Below the pieces are notes generated by a model that saw only the letters and a list, made by a program, of their open reading frames with translations, was not told where the DNA came from and ran no database searches. Below are positions 41,071-49,359 of a DNA stretch of 64,000 nucleotides, one piece after another. Numbering within the stretch: the first letter of the stretch is position 1; every line of letters starts with the position of its first letter. The DNA comes from IMCC45349 sp047219225 (GTDB lineage: Bacteria > Bacteroidota > Bacteroidia > Flavobacteriales > Flavobacteriaceae), in contig NZ_CP178208.1 in NCBI RefSeq assembly GCF_047219225.1, forward strand, positions 496,001-560,000, given 5' to 3'. The translations under genes and the position numbers were made by a program.

Positions 41071-41829
41071 TTAGAAAGCAGTAACGATAGCTAAAAAATC
41101 ATCGGCATTTAATGCTGCTCCTCCTATTAAACCTCCATCTACATCTTTTTTAGAAAAGATTTCTTTAGCATTATTAGGCTTACAACTACCTCCATATAAT
41201 ATTGAAATAGACTCGGCCACTTCAGCTCCATATTTATCAGTTAAGGTTTTACGAATAAACGCATGCATATCTTGTGCTTGATCTGGAGTTGCAGTTTCTC
41301 CTGTACCTATTGCCCAAACTGGCTCGTATGCCAATACAATACTTTTAAAAGCATCGACTTCTAAATGAAATAATGCATTTTTTATTTGACTCTCTACAAT
41401 AGCTTCTTGGTTCCCAGATTTTCTATCTTCTAGAACCTCTCCAAAACAAAAAATAATTTTCATGTTATTAGCTAAGGCTGCATCTACTTTTTTAGCTAAC
41501 ATTTCATCTGTCTCTCCAAAATACTCTCTTCTTTCAGAATGCCCAAGAATAACTGTTTTAACTCCAACAGACTTTAACATTTGTGCAGAAACCTCACCAG
41601 TAAACGCACCACTTTCAGCAAAATGCATATTTTGAGCAGCTACTTTTACTTTTGACTTTTTTGTTGCTCTTGCTACACGCTCTAAATTCACAAAAGTAGG
41701 AGCAATAATTACTTTGGTTCCTTTTACATCAGCTTTTTTAACTTTTTTAGCTACTTGTTTAGCAAGCTTTAATGAAGCTTCTAAATCATTATTCATTTTC
41801 CAGTTTCCTGCTACAATGTTTTTTCTCAT
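41071..41829 (-). CDS. tpiA: Triosephosphate isomerase
   Basis: Interconverts glyceraldehyde-3-phosphate and dihydroxyacetone phosphate. 252 residues with VAGNWKMN (catalytic Lys), LGHSERRE (catalytic His), AYEPVWAIGTG (catalytic Glu), and the phosphate-binding YGGSCKPNNA and GGLIGGAAL. Start at the ATG at 41829 is standard. It is the last gene of the unit that begins with the DUF1599 gene at 45341. Confidence 0.97.
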   Translation of the reverse strand: MRKNIVAGNWKMNNDLEASLKLAKQVAKKVKKADVKGTKVIIAPTFVNLERVARATKKSKVKVAAQNMHFAESGAFTGEVSAQMLKSVGVKTVILGHSERREYFGETDEMLAKKVDAALANNMKIIFCFGEVLEDRKSGNQEAIVESQIKNALFHLEVDAFKSIVLAYEPVWAIGTGETATPDQAQDMHAFIRKTLTDKYGAEVAESISILYGGSCKPNNAKEIFSKKDVDGGLIGGAALNADDFLAIVTAF

Positions 41830-41891
41830 TTCTATTTTTTAGGATATTACAATTATATAAACCTCATTGCTTTTATACTTACAAAAATAAA

Positions 41892-42383
41892 CTATTTAAA
41901 GGCTTCTACAATAGCTTTATCTTGAAGATTTGTAGCCTTAAATAATTTGATTTCCCCTTTTTTGTCAACTAACATATATCGAGGAATCCAATTAAGATTT
42001 AAAAAATCACTTAACGCTCCATCCCAACCTGTTTTAATAAAATAATGTTCTCCAGATATTTTATACTTCTTAATACCATTTCTCCATGCATTTTCTGTTT
42101 TATCAACTGAAAGAAATAGAAAAACTGTTTCAGGATTTTCGTCTTGAATAGACTTTAACTTAGGTAATCCTTCTAAACAATCCTTACACCAAGAAGCCCA
42201 AACATCTATAAACACCTGTTTGCCTTGGTACTTGTCTAACACTTTATTTAAGGTAATTGAGTTTCCACTTTGCGTAACTAACACTTCATTTAAAGCTTCC
42301 TTTGAAAATGTTGTTGGTTGCTCAAAATTGCAACTGCTTAACAAAATCATTATTACAATTAAAGCGAATTTGAAAGATTTCAT
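41892..42383 (-). CDS. TlpA-like thioredoxin-fold lipoprotein
   Basis: A 163-residue periplasm-facing disulfide oxidoreductase. The lipoprotein signal ends LLSSC (Cys18), and the thioredoxin fold has the redox site WCKDC (Cys66, Cys69) in VFIDVWASWCKDCLEGLP. The YMLVDKKGEI strand and cis-Pro region NWIPRY follow. It lies between a permease gene and tpiA on the same strand, 9 nt after the former. It probably reduces or repairs envelope thiols. Confidence 0.9.
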   Translation of the reverse strand: MKSFKFALIVIMILLSSCNFEQPTTFSKEALNEVLVTQSGNSITLNKVLDKYQGKQVFIDVWASWCKDCLEGLPKLKSIQDENPETVFLFLSVDKTENAWRNGIKKYKISGEHYFIKTGWDGALSDFLNLNWIPRYMLVDKKGEIKLFKATNLQDKAIVEAFK

Positions 42384-42392
42384 AAACTTAAT

Positions 42393-43469
42393 TTATTGAA
42401 GTTTTACTTTTGGATCTAACCAAGCATATATTAAGTCGACAAAAATATTTATGATTACAAAAAGGGTTGCAATTACTAACACTGAACCCATTATTACAGG
42501 CAAATCTAAAGTATTTAAAGCATTTACAATTTCTTTACCCAATCCATTCCATCCAAATACATACTCCACAAAAACTGCGCCTGCCAACATTGATGCAAAC
42601 CATCCTGAAATTGCTGTAATAACTGGATTAAGTGCATTTTTTACAGCATGCTTTTTTATAATTTGATATTCACTTAAGCCTTTTGCTCTTGCAGTTCTTA
42701 TATAATCTTGATTAAAAACTTCAAGCAAAGAGTTTCGCATTAATTGAATAACGACAGCCAATGGACGAATACCTAATACAATTGCTGGAAGTATTAAATT
42801 CTTCCATTTAATATGAATAGCCTCACCAAAATCATCTAGCTCATAAAGGCTTCCTGTCATTTCTAAATTAGTGTATTTATGAAGTACAAACCCAAATAAC
42901 CAAGCAAATAAAATGGCACTAAAAAACGAAGGCACACTCATTCCTAAAGTACTAAAAATTTGGATTGACTTATCCAACCATGTGTCTTTATACAAAGCAG
43001 ATACAATCCCTAAAACAATCCCTAAAAGCATTGCAATGACTATTGCTGACACTGCTAACACAAATGTATTAGGCAACGTCTCTTTTAATACTTGACTTAC
43101 TTTTTTTCCTTGTTTAGTAAATGATTCTCTTAGGTAAGGTAATTTTATTGCTGTTGTTGTATTTCCTATTGTAAACAATGAAGTCGCAGCGTACTTCTTT
43201 TTGTCCAAAAAAGTATAATCTTCTTTATTGGTTGAGTGAAAAGATAATGGCGATAAATCGTTTAAATAATATAGATACTGAGTAGAAATAGGCTTATCGA
43301 AACCAAACTTTTTCTTAACTATAGCTAATTGCTCGCTGTCTTCATTTTGTCCTAGCATCATTTGTGCAGGATCACCTGGAAGTACATTAAATAAAAAGAA
43401 TATTACGGTCACCACTCCAAATAATGTGAGTAATGTGTAAAAGATTTTATTTAAGAAATAGTTAACCAG
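42393..43469 (-). CDS. OppB/DppB-type ABC transporter permease (probable CTG start)
   Basis: A membrane permease for peptides or related substrates. The family N-terminal helix, LVNYFLNKIFYTLLTLFGV, lies upstream of the first conventional start (GTG at 43415) and is in frame back to a stop at 43485-43487. No ATG, GTG or TTG lies in that stretch. CTG at 43469, one base after the stop of the previous gene, is the best candidate and gives 358 residues. The first helix runs into NVLPGDPAQMMLGQ. The loop ARAKGLSEYQIIKKHAVKNALNPVIT is the ATPase-docking EAA motif. A partner OppC, ATPase or binding protein is not nearby. Confidence 0.75.
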   Translation of the reverse strand: MVNYFLNKIFYTLLTLFGVVTVIFFLFNVLPGDPAQMMLGQNEDSEQLAIVKKKFGFDKPISTQYLYYLNDLSPLSFHSTNKEDYTFLDKKKYAATSLFTIGNTTTAIKLPYLRESFTKQGKKVSQVLKETLPNTFVLAVSAIVIAMLLGIVLGIVSALYKDTWLDKSIQIFSTLGMSVPSFFSAILFAWLFGFVLHKYTNLEMTGSLYELDDFGEAIHIKWKNLILPAIVLGIRPLAVVIQLMRNSLLEVFNQDYIRTARAKGLSEYQIIKKHAVKNALNPVITAISGWFASMLAGAVFVEYVFGWNGLGKEIVNALNTLDLPVIMGSVLVIATLFVIINIFVDLIYAWLDPKVKLQ

Positions 43470-43470
43470 A

Positions 43471-44796
43471 TTATTGCTCTTTTTCTAACTCAACTTCTAC
43501 AAATGAAGTATAATGAGTATTATTAGCTTTATTTATTGAATCTAAAACACTACCTTCAGATCTTTCTTTTAACACAGAAGCACTTTCCATATCTTCTTTC
43601 TTCAAATTTAAAGCTTCAAATTCTGTTTCATTTAAAACTTTACCATCAACTAAAAACAATGTACCATCATCTTTCTTCTCTGTTTTCACAATAGGTATAG
43701 CTGATAATTTTAAATCCTCAAGATCATTCCAATGTACTTTTTGTTTTACAGTACCTTTATCTAATTCTAAAACTCCTGGATTAGACCTAACCACTGTTTT
43801 AAGTGCTTTTTCATCACATAAATAGAAATCGAAATTAAAGTTATTTTCTGCCTTAATACGTTGTTTAGTTTCATCGCCAGAAGCAGACAGCCCAATAACT
43901 GTATAACCTTTAGAAATAGCTTCATCTGAAAAAGCTTTTAGCTTAGCTAAACCTTCTTTTTCAACTTTTTCTAAACTATAAGAGACTATCATAATAAGAT
44001 TTTCTTCAGCTAAAAATTGTTGCGTAAAGTCTTCTTCTAACGTTTCAATTGAGAAATCTAAAATCGAAGGTTCATAACCTTCTTTAATAACTTTTGTCTC
44101 AACTCCAACATAATCACCTTCAACACTAGGATAAGAACCATCTGTTACATACTCTTTTTCTTCGCCATTAACATTAAAAGTCCAAGTGTACTCTTGAATT
44201 GCTTTTGGAGCATTTTCTGGAACACTCATGTTTTCGATTAAGTTATCTCCTATTTTATAAGCTCTAAAATCAATAGATGGTAAATGCATTAATACATGAA
44301 AACCAAACCATAAACAAACTACAAAACTCGCTAACGAAACAACACTTGTTACCAAATTATTAAATAATGGCTTGATATGTTTAACTCCGAAAAATAAAAT
44401 CAAAATAAAGAAGAGCAGCACTACATCTTTTGTAAAACTTTCCCAAGGCGTTAGTTTTAATGCATCACCAAAACAACCACAGTCTTTAACTTTATCGAAG
44501 TATGCCGAATAAAACGTTAAGAATGTAAAAAATACAATCATTAACAGTAAACTCCATACAGTAAATTTTGGTTTATAACCTATTAGTAAGAAGACTCCTA
44601 AAACTACTTCAAAAATTACTACAAACACCGAAATACCTAAAGCATATGGCTCTAAAAAAGGGATGTTTAATACATCTGTACTAAAGTATTCTTGTAATTT
44701 ATAAGAAAATCCAAGTGGATCATTTAGTTTTATAAATCCAGAGATGATAAATAAAACACCAACAAAAATTCTAGAAAGTGCTACTAATATTTTCAT
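43471..44796 (-). CDS. BT_3928-like DoxX/MauE membrane protein with thioredoxin-like tail
   Basis: A 441-residue protein. Residues 1-150 form four DoxX-like helices with KDCGCFGDALKLTPWESFTKD, the Cys-containing loop of the MauE/DoxX branch. Residues about 165-185 add another helix. The rest is soluble, with NLIMIVSYSLEKVEKEGLAKLKAFSDEAISKGYTVIGLSASG, a thioredoxin-like strand-helix pattern lacking the CxxC. It is placed between DUF1599 (4-nt overlap at its start) and the permease. It is likely an envelope redox protein related to heme or electron transport, by family only. Confidence 0.82.
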   Translation of the reverse strand: MKILVALSRIFVGVLFIISGFIKLNDPLGFSYKLQEYFSTDVLNIPFLEPYALGISVFVVIFEVVLGVFLLIGYKPKFTVWSLLLMIVFFTFLTFYSAYFDKVKDCGCFGDALKLTPWESFTKDVVLLFFILILFFGVKHIKPLFNNLVTSVVSLASFVVCLWFGFHVLMHLPSIDFRAYKIGDNLIENMSVPENAPKAIQEYTWTFNVNGEEKEYVTDGSYPSVEGDYVGVETKVIKEGYEPSILDFSIETLEEDFTQQFLAEENLIMIVSYSLEKVEKEGLAKLKAFSDEAISKGYTVIGLSASGDETKQRIKAENNFNFDFYLCDEKALKTVVRSNPGVLELDKGTVKQKVHWNDLEDLKLSAIPIVKTEKKDDGTLFLVDGKVLNETEFEALNLKKEDMESASVLKERSEGSVLDSINKANNTHYTSFVEVELEKEQ

Positions 44797-45341
44797 GATT
44801 GTTCTTTTATATATAAATGAATAAGGGCAAACACAGCATAGTTAATCATATCTTGATAATTAGCATCTATACCTTCGCTTACTAATGTTTTTCCTGCGTT
44901 ATCTTCAATTTGTTTTACACGTAATAATTTTTGCAAAATTAAATCGGTTAAAGAACTCACTCTCATATCTCTCCAAGCTTCTCCATAATCATGGTTTTTA
45001 TCCATCATTAATTGCTTAGTGATTGCAATTTTTTCGTCGTAAGCTTCTGTAGCTTCTTCAACAGACAAATCTGGTTGTTCAACAACACCTTTATCTAATT
45101 GTATCAAAGCCATAATACAATAATTGATAATTCCAATGAATTCACTTACTTCGCCTTCATCTACTTTTCTAACATCATTTTCCTGAAGTCCTCTTATTCG
45201 TTGTGCTTTAATAAAAATTTGATCGGTTAATGAAGGTAATCTTAGTATTCTCCATGCACTTCCATAATCTTTCATCTTCTTAGTAAACAAGTCTCTACAC
45301 GTAGAAACAACATCGTCATATTGTTTTGAGGTATTTTGCAT
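44793..45341 (-). CDS. DUF1599 (nucleotide modification-associated) protein
   Basis: A 182-residue cytoplasmic protein made of two similar halves, each with the DYGxAWRxxRxxSLTDxI motif: residues about 20-85 (KKMKDYGSAWRILRLPSLTDQIFIKAQRI) and 108-175 (DKNHDYGEAWRDMRVSSLTDLILQKLLRV). It is typical of DUF1599, with no known activity in Bacteroidota. It is first in the tpiA unit, divergent from folP across 106 bp. Confidence 0.9.
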   Translation of the reverse strand: MQNTSKQYDDVVSTCRDLFTKKMKDYGSAWRILRLPSLTDQIFIKAQRIRGLQENDVRKVDEGEVSEFIGIINYCIMALIQLDKGVVEQPDLSVEEATEAYDEKIAITKQLMMDKNHDYGEAWRDMRVSSLTDLILQKLLRVKQIEDNAGKTLVSEGIDANYQDMINYAVFALIHLYIKEQS

Positions 45342-45447
45342 AAAATAAATCGAATTTTCCGTAAATTTCGCTTAAAATTTTTAAACCATCAAAGTTTATG
45401 GTTTAAAGTTTTAAAACTATAAACAAACAACTTACAACAAGGTATAA

Positions 45448-46269
45448 ATGACGATTAACTGCAAAGGAAAACTTATTGATATTTCCAATCCAAAAGTCAT
45501 GGGAATATTAAATATCACTCCTGATTCTTTTTATGATGGAGGACAAAATAAAAACCCTAAAGACATCCTTTTAAAAGTTGAAAACATGCTTAATCAAGGC
45601 GCTACCTTTATAGATATTGGCGCTTATAGTTCTAGACCAGGAGCCGATTTTGTTAGCGAAGAAGAAGAGTTAAAACGAATTCTTCCTGTGGTAGAATTAA
45701 TTATAAATGAATTCCCAGAAACGTTTCTTTCTATTGACACATTTAGAAGTAAAATTGCTAAAGAATGTATTGAAGCTGGAGCTGCCATGATAAATGATAT
45801 TTCTGCAGGAATGCTAGATAACAACATGATTCCTACTGTTGGTGAATTGAATGTTCCCTATATTATGATGCATATGAAAGGTGAGCCAAAAACAATGCAA
45901 CAACTAACTTATTATACAGACCTTATTAAAGACATTAATTATTACTTTTCGCAACGTATTGAAGTTGCTAAATCTGCTCAAATAAAGGATATTATTATTG
46001 ATCCTGGATTTGGGTTTTCAAAAACATTAGAACAAAACTATGAGTTATTAAATAAGCTTGAATTACTAAAACTTTTGGAATTACCAATGTTAATAGGAAT
46101 TTCTAGAAAATCAATGATTTATAAATTGCTAAACATAACACCTAAAGACGCCTTAAATGGCACTACTGCTCTTAACACTATTGCGCTTCTAAAAGGTGCA
46201 AATATTTTAAGAGTTCATGATGTAAAAGAAGCTATAGAATGTATAAAACTTACTAACCTACTTGATTAA
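45448..46269 (+). CDS. folP: Dihydropteroate synthase
   Basis: Joins pABA to hydroxymethyl-dihydropterin pyrophosphate in folate synthesis; the target of sulfonamides. 273 residues with VMGILNITPDSFYDGG, IDIGAYSSRPGA, LSIDTFRS, MMHMKGEPKTMQ, IIDPGFGFSKT and GISRKSMI. It heads a plus-strand unit: a lipoprotein gene starts at the base after its stop, then cdaA. The folP-cdaA neighbourhood is common in this phylum. Confidence 0.95.
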   Translation: MTINCKGKLIDISNPKVMGILNITPDSFYDGGQNKNPKDILLKVENMLNQGATFIDIGAYSSRPGADFVSEEEELKRILPVVELIINEFPETFLSIDTFRSKIAKECIEAGAAMINDISAGMLDNNMIPTVGELNVPYIMMHMKGEPKTMQQLTYYTDLIKDINYYFSQRIEVAKSAQIKDIIIDPGFGFSKTLEQNYELLNKLELLKLLELPMLIGISRKSMIYKLLNITPKDALNGTTALNTIALLKGANILRVHDVKEAIECIKLTNLLD

Positions 46270-46956
46270 ATGAAACATTTATTAACTGCACTCATACTTA
46301 TTATTAGTCTAAGCTCTTGTGGTAACGAACGCATAGTTCAATTACCTGAAACACAAAACAAAGACATCTTAGAAATAAATGATGTTTCGTCTATTTATTT
46401 GTTTTATGATGAAGCTAAAGACAGTGTTGAGTTTAATCGTAAAAACATGATTAGCACTACTAATTGGTTGGTTGCTATAGATAAACGTATTAACTTAAAA
46501 CAAACTTTACCTCATTTACAATATTTGCATGAAAAGCGTCATGGTGATGGTATGCATAAAAACGAAGCAGCACGTAATTACTTTTCTTGCTCTAATCCAG
46601 ATATAAAAAACTTAGCTTTTATTGACTTTACTGACACAAAATTCATTGAGGAATCAGCTTCAATGCATCAATCAAAAAGTTCTAGTTTGTTGGGAAAAAG
46701 AAGTGTTATTTTAGAATTTTTATCTCAAAATGAAATAACTATTCATAATATTTCGGATAGTTTGTCAATGATTAAAAGCAGTAAGTTTAGTTTTATAAAT
46801 GATATAAAAAGCAACCTTAAAACTGAAGATGCTATACTAAAACTAGATTTTAATAATCTGCTTACTTTTCAAGACTATATAGATATTAAATCTGAGCTCT
46901 TAAAACTGAATATGAATAATCTTATTATTAGTGATAAAGAGTTTATTCATAATTAA
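46270..46956 (+). CDS. Hypothetical lipoprotein between folP and cdaA
   Basis: A 228-residue lipoprotein: signal ending LSSC (Cys17), then a globular domain with no recognised family. Segments such as IKNLAFIDFTDTKFIEES, KRSVILEFLSQNEITIHNIS and YIDIKSELLKLNMNNLIISD show alternating strand and helix, perhaps a thioredoxin-like or biopolymer-transport-like fold. The ATG directly follows the folP stop, so the two are translationally coupled. No catalytic motif is visible. Confidence 0.6.
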   Translation: MKHLLTALILIISLSSCGNERIVQLPETQNKDILEINDVSSIYLFYDEAKDSVEFNRKNMISTTNWLVAIDKRINLKQTLPHLQYLHEKRHGDGMHKNEAARNYFSCSNPDIKNLAFIDFTDTKFIEESASMHQSKSSSLLGKRSVILEFLSQNEITIHNISDSLSMIKSSKFSFINDIKSNLKTEDAILKLDFNNLLTFQDYIDIKSELLKLNMNNLIISDKEFIHN

Positions 46957-46988
46957 TTATATTTATTAAAAATTAACCTCACTGCCTC

Positions 46989-47774
46989 TTGGAAATATTT
47001 GACGATATTTTAGAATTTCAAATTATTGATATTATAGACATATTTTTAGTCGCACTACTACTCTATTATGTTTATAGACTTATAAAAGGTACAGTTGCCA
47101 TTAACATATTTATTGGTATTGTAATTTTTTACCTCATTTTCTTACTTGTTGATGCACTTCAAATGAAAATGCTTACCAAAATTCTAGGAGGATTTATGAG
47201 TGTAGGTATTATTGCCCTTATTGTAGTTTTTCAACCAGAAATAAGAAAGTTTTTACTAATGATTGGTTCTACCAACATAGGAAAAGGCAATATGTTTTCT
47301 AAAAAATTCAACTTTCTAAAAACACAAGCAATCAATGCTACAGAAGCAGAAGTTGTAGTAGCTGCTTGTACTAAAATGGGAAGTTCAAAGACAGGAGCGC
47401 TTATAGTTTTAGAGCGTAATAACAACTTAGATTTTTTAGTTAATACTGGAGATGAAATGAACATTACAGTAACCCAGCCAATACTTGAAAGCATCTTTTT
47501 TAAAAACAGTCCTTTACATGATGGAGCTATAATAATTGCAGATAACAATATAAAAGCAACGCGAGTAATTCTACCTGTTAATAATGAAAAAAACATACCT
47601 GAGCGCTTTGGATTAAGACATAGAGCAGCTATTGGCATTACTGAAAAAACAGATGCGTTAGCAGTTGTTGTAAGTGAAGAAACTGGTCAAGTATCATATA
47701 TTAAAAATGGTGAATTCATTATTTATAAAGACACGCAAGAGCTTATTGAAAAAATCAAAGACGATTTAAATTAA
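46989..47774 (+). CDS. cdaA: Diadenylate cyclase CdaA
   Basis: Makes the second messenger c-di-AMP. The start is TTG at 46989 (MEIFDDILEFQIIDIIDIFLVALLLYYVYRLIKG), giving 261 residues, the CdaA length. Three N-terminal helices are followed by the DAC domain with GALIVLERNN, NSPLHDGAIII (DGA motif) and RFGLRHRAAIGI (RHR motif). It lies downstream of folP and the lipoprotein and is followed at 2 nt by two DUF3667 membrane proteins. Confidence 0.95.
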   Translation: MEIFDDILEFQIIDIIDIFLVALLLYYVYRLIKGTVAINIFIGIVIFYLIFLLVDALQMKMLTKILGGFMSVGIIALIVVFQPEIRKFLLMIGSTNIGKGNMFSKKFNFLKTQAINATEAEVVVAACTKMGSSKTGALIVLERNNNLDFLVNTGDEMNITVTQPILESIFFKNSPLHDGAIIIADNNIKATRVILPVNNEKNIPERFGLRHRAAIGITEKTDALAVVVSEETGQVSYIKNGEFIIYKDTQELIEKIKDDLN

Positions 47775-47775
47775 A

Positions 47776-48567
47776 ATGCATTGTAAAAACTGTAATAGTA
47801 ACCTTAGTTCCAAACACAAATATTGTTATGATTGTGGTGCTAAAGTTATAACACAACGACTTACTTTAAAACATATAGTAGCAAATGTAAATGCCCAGTT
47901 TTTTAATTATGATAATAAATTTTTAAAAACATTTTTACATCTTTTATCAAAACCAGAATTAGTAATTGAAGGTTATATTAATGGTGTTAGAAAAAAGTAC
48001 ATTAATGTTATCCAGTACTTAGCTATTTCCTTAACTCTTACTGGACTTTATTTTTTCATACTCAACACATTTTATGACAATCCATTTGCAATAGATTCAA
48101 GTATATTCATAGCTAATTCTGAAGCTGTAAAAAACCCTGAAAGCATTAAGGAAATTACCGAGCAAACCTCAAAAATCATGGGAAATTATTATAGTTTAAT
48201 CTATATAATTAGTATTCCTATTTCTGCTATTATAACCTGGTTGGTTTTTTATTTTTCAGATAGAAAATATAATTATACAGAGCATATTATTCTTAACACA
48301 TATTATAGCTCTCAATTATCACTAATAAATATTACTTTAGGGATTATACTAGTAACATTTGGAATTAATTACATGAACACCTCATTAATTCTAACACCAA
48401 TTAGCTTTTTATATTTAGCCTATATTTTTAAAAGAGTTTATAAACTTTCATTTTTTATGGCCTTTGTTAATATTCTTTTATTTGGAGTATTTTACACTGT
48501 AACTTTTGCTATAGTTGGTGTAATTGTAGTCCTCATTGGTTTTATTATTGTATTAATTATGAAATAA
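47776..48567 (+). CDS. DUF3667 zinc-ribbon membrane protein, copy 1
   Basis: A 263-residue protein with a four-Cys zinc ribbon at the N-terminus (Cys3, Cys6, Cys17, Cys20), then RLTLKHIVANVNAQFFNYDNKFLKTFLHLLSKPELVIEGYINGVRKKYINVIQYLAISLTL, the DUF3667 core, and five to six helices. Function is unknown. It starts 2 nt after the cdaA stop, and a second DUF3667 gene follows at 4 nt. Both may share c-di-AMP-related regulation, which is inference. Confidence 0.88.
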   Translation: MHCKNCNSNLSSKHKYCYDCGAKVITQRLTLKHIVANVNAQFFNYDNKFLKTFLHLLSKPELVIEGYINGVRKKYINVIQYLAISLTLTGLYFFILNTFYDNPFAIDSSIFIANSEAVKNPESIKEITEQTSKIMGNYYSLIYIISIPISAIITWLVFYFSDRKYNYTEHIILNTYYSSQLSLINITLGIILVTFGINYMNTSLILTPISFLYLAYIFKRVYKLSFFMAFVNILLFGVFYTVTFAIVGVIVVLIGFIIVLIMK

Positions 48568-48570
48568 CAA

Positions 48571-49359
48571 ATGAGTTGTAAAAACTGCCATAACGATTTA
48601 ACAACAAAAGATGATTTTTGCAATTTATGTGGAGCAAAAGTTATTAGAAATAGGTTAACATTTAAAAACCTATTCCGTCATGTTATTGAACACTTTTTTA
48701 GTTATGACAATAAATTCTTAAAAACAGTTATTGGGCTTATTAAGATGCCTGAAGATGTAATAGGCAGTTATGTTGAAGGTACTAGAAAAAAATACGTTAA
48801 TCCAATTAGCCTTTTTGCTATATCGCTTACTTTTTCTGGGCTTTCAATATTTATTATTCAAAAGTTTTTTCTAGAAACTGCTTACTCTAGCACCATATTC
48901 AAGTTTGACAACCCAGTATCTGAAAGAATAATGGAACAAACTCCAAAAATTATTCTTGAGTACAACTCTTTGTTTTTTGCTATACTAATTCCATTTTTAG
49001 CTATTATATCACTCATTGTTTTCTACGACAAGAAATATAACTACACCGAACATTTAGTTGTTTACTTATACACCATGTCCTTCTCTTCTATAATTTCTGT
49101 ACTAGTAGGATTTATGATTTTAGCAGTAGATCCAAGTTCGTACATGAATTATGGTATGAGTTTCAACTTTTTAAACATCATTTTTCATTGCTATGTACTT
49201 AAGCGTCTTTTTAAACTTTCAACTGGAGAATTAGCCCTTAAGATTATGCTCTTTTTTGGAGTGAGCTTTATACTCTATATAATACTTTCAATAGCAATTG
49301 TTCTATTACTTTTTGCTACAGGAGTAATTAATTTACAAGATTTTGTTCCTCCTTCATAA
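48571..49359 (+). CDS. DUF3667 zinc-ribbon membrane protein, copy 2
   Basis: A 262-residue paralogue of the previous gene (same Cys3, 6, 17, 20 ribbon, and RLTFKNLFRHVIEHFFSYDNKFLKTVIGLIKMPEDVIGSYVEGTRKKYVNPISLFAISLTF). The copies have diverged strongly in their helices, so the duplication is old. The gene ends 32 nt inside the 3' end of the convergent ABC exporter gene. Confidence 0.88.
   Translation: MSCKNCHNDLTTKDDFCNLCGAKVIRNRLTFKNLFRHVIEHFFSYDNKFLKTVIGLIKMPEDVIGSYVEGTRKKYVNPISLFAISLTFSGLSIFIIQKFFLETAYSSTIFKFDNPVSERIMEQTPKIILEYNSLFFAILIPFLAIISLIVFYDKKYNYTEHLVVYLYTMSFSSIISVLVGFMILAVDPSSYMNYGMSFNFLNIIFHCYVLKRLFKLSTGELALKIMLFFGVSFILYIILSIAIVLLLFATGVINLQDFVPPS

Noticed and set aside
47231..47638. 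135-codon minus-strand ORF
   Set aside because: It lies wholly within cdaA on the opposite strand, where the DGA and RHR motifs leave no doubt about the coding strand.
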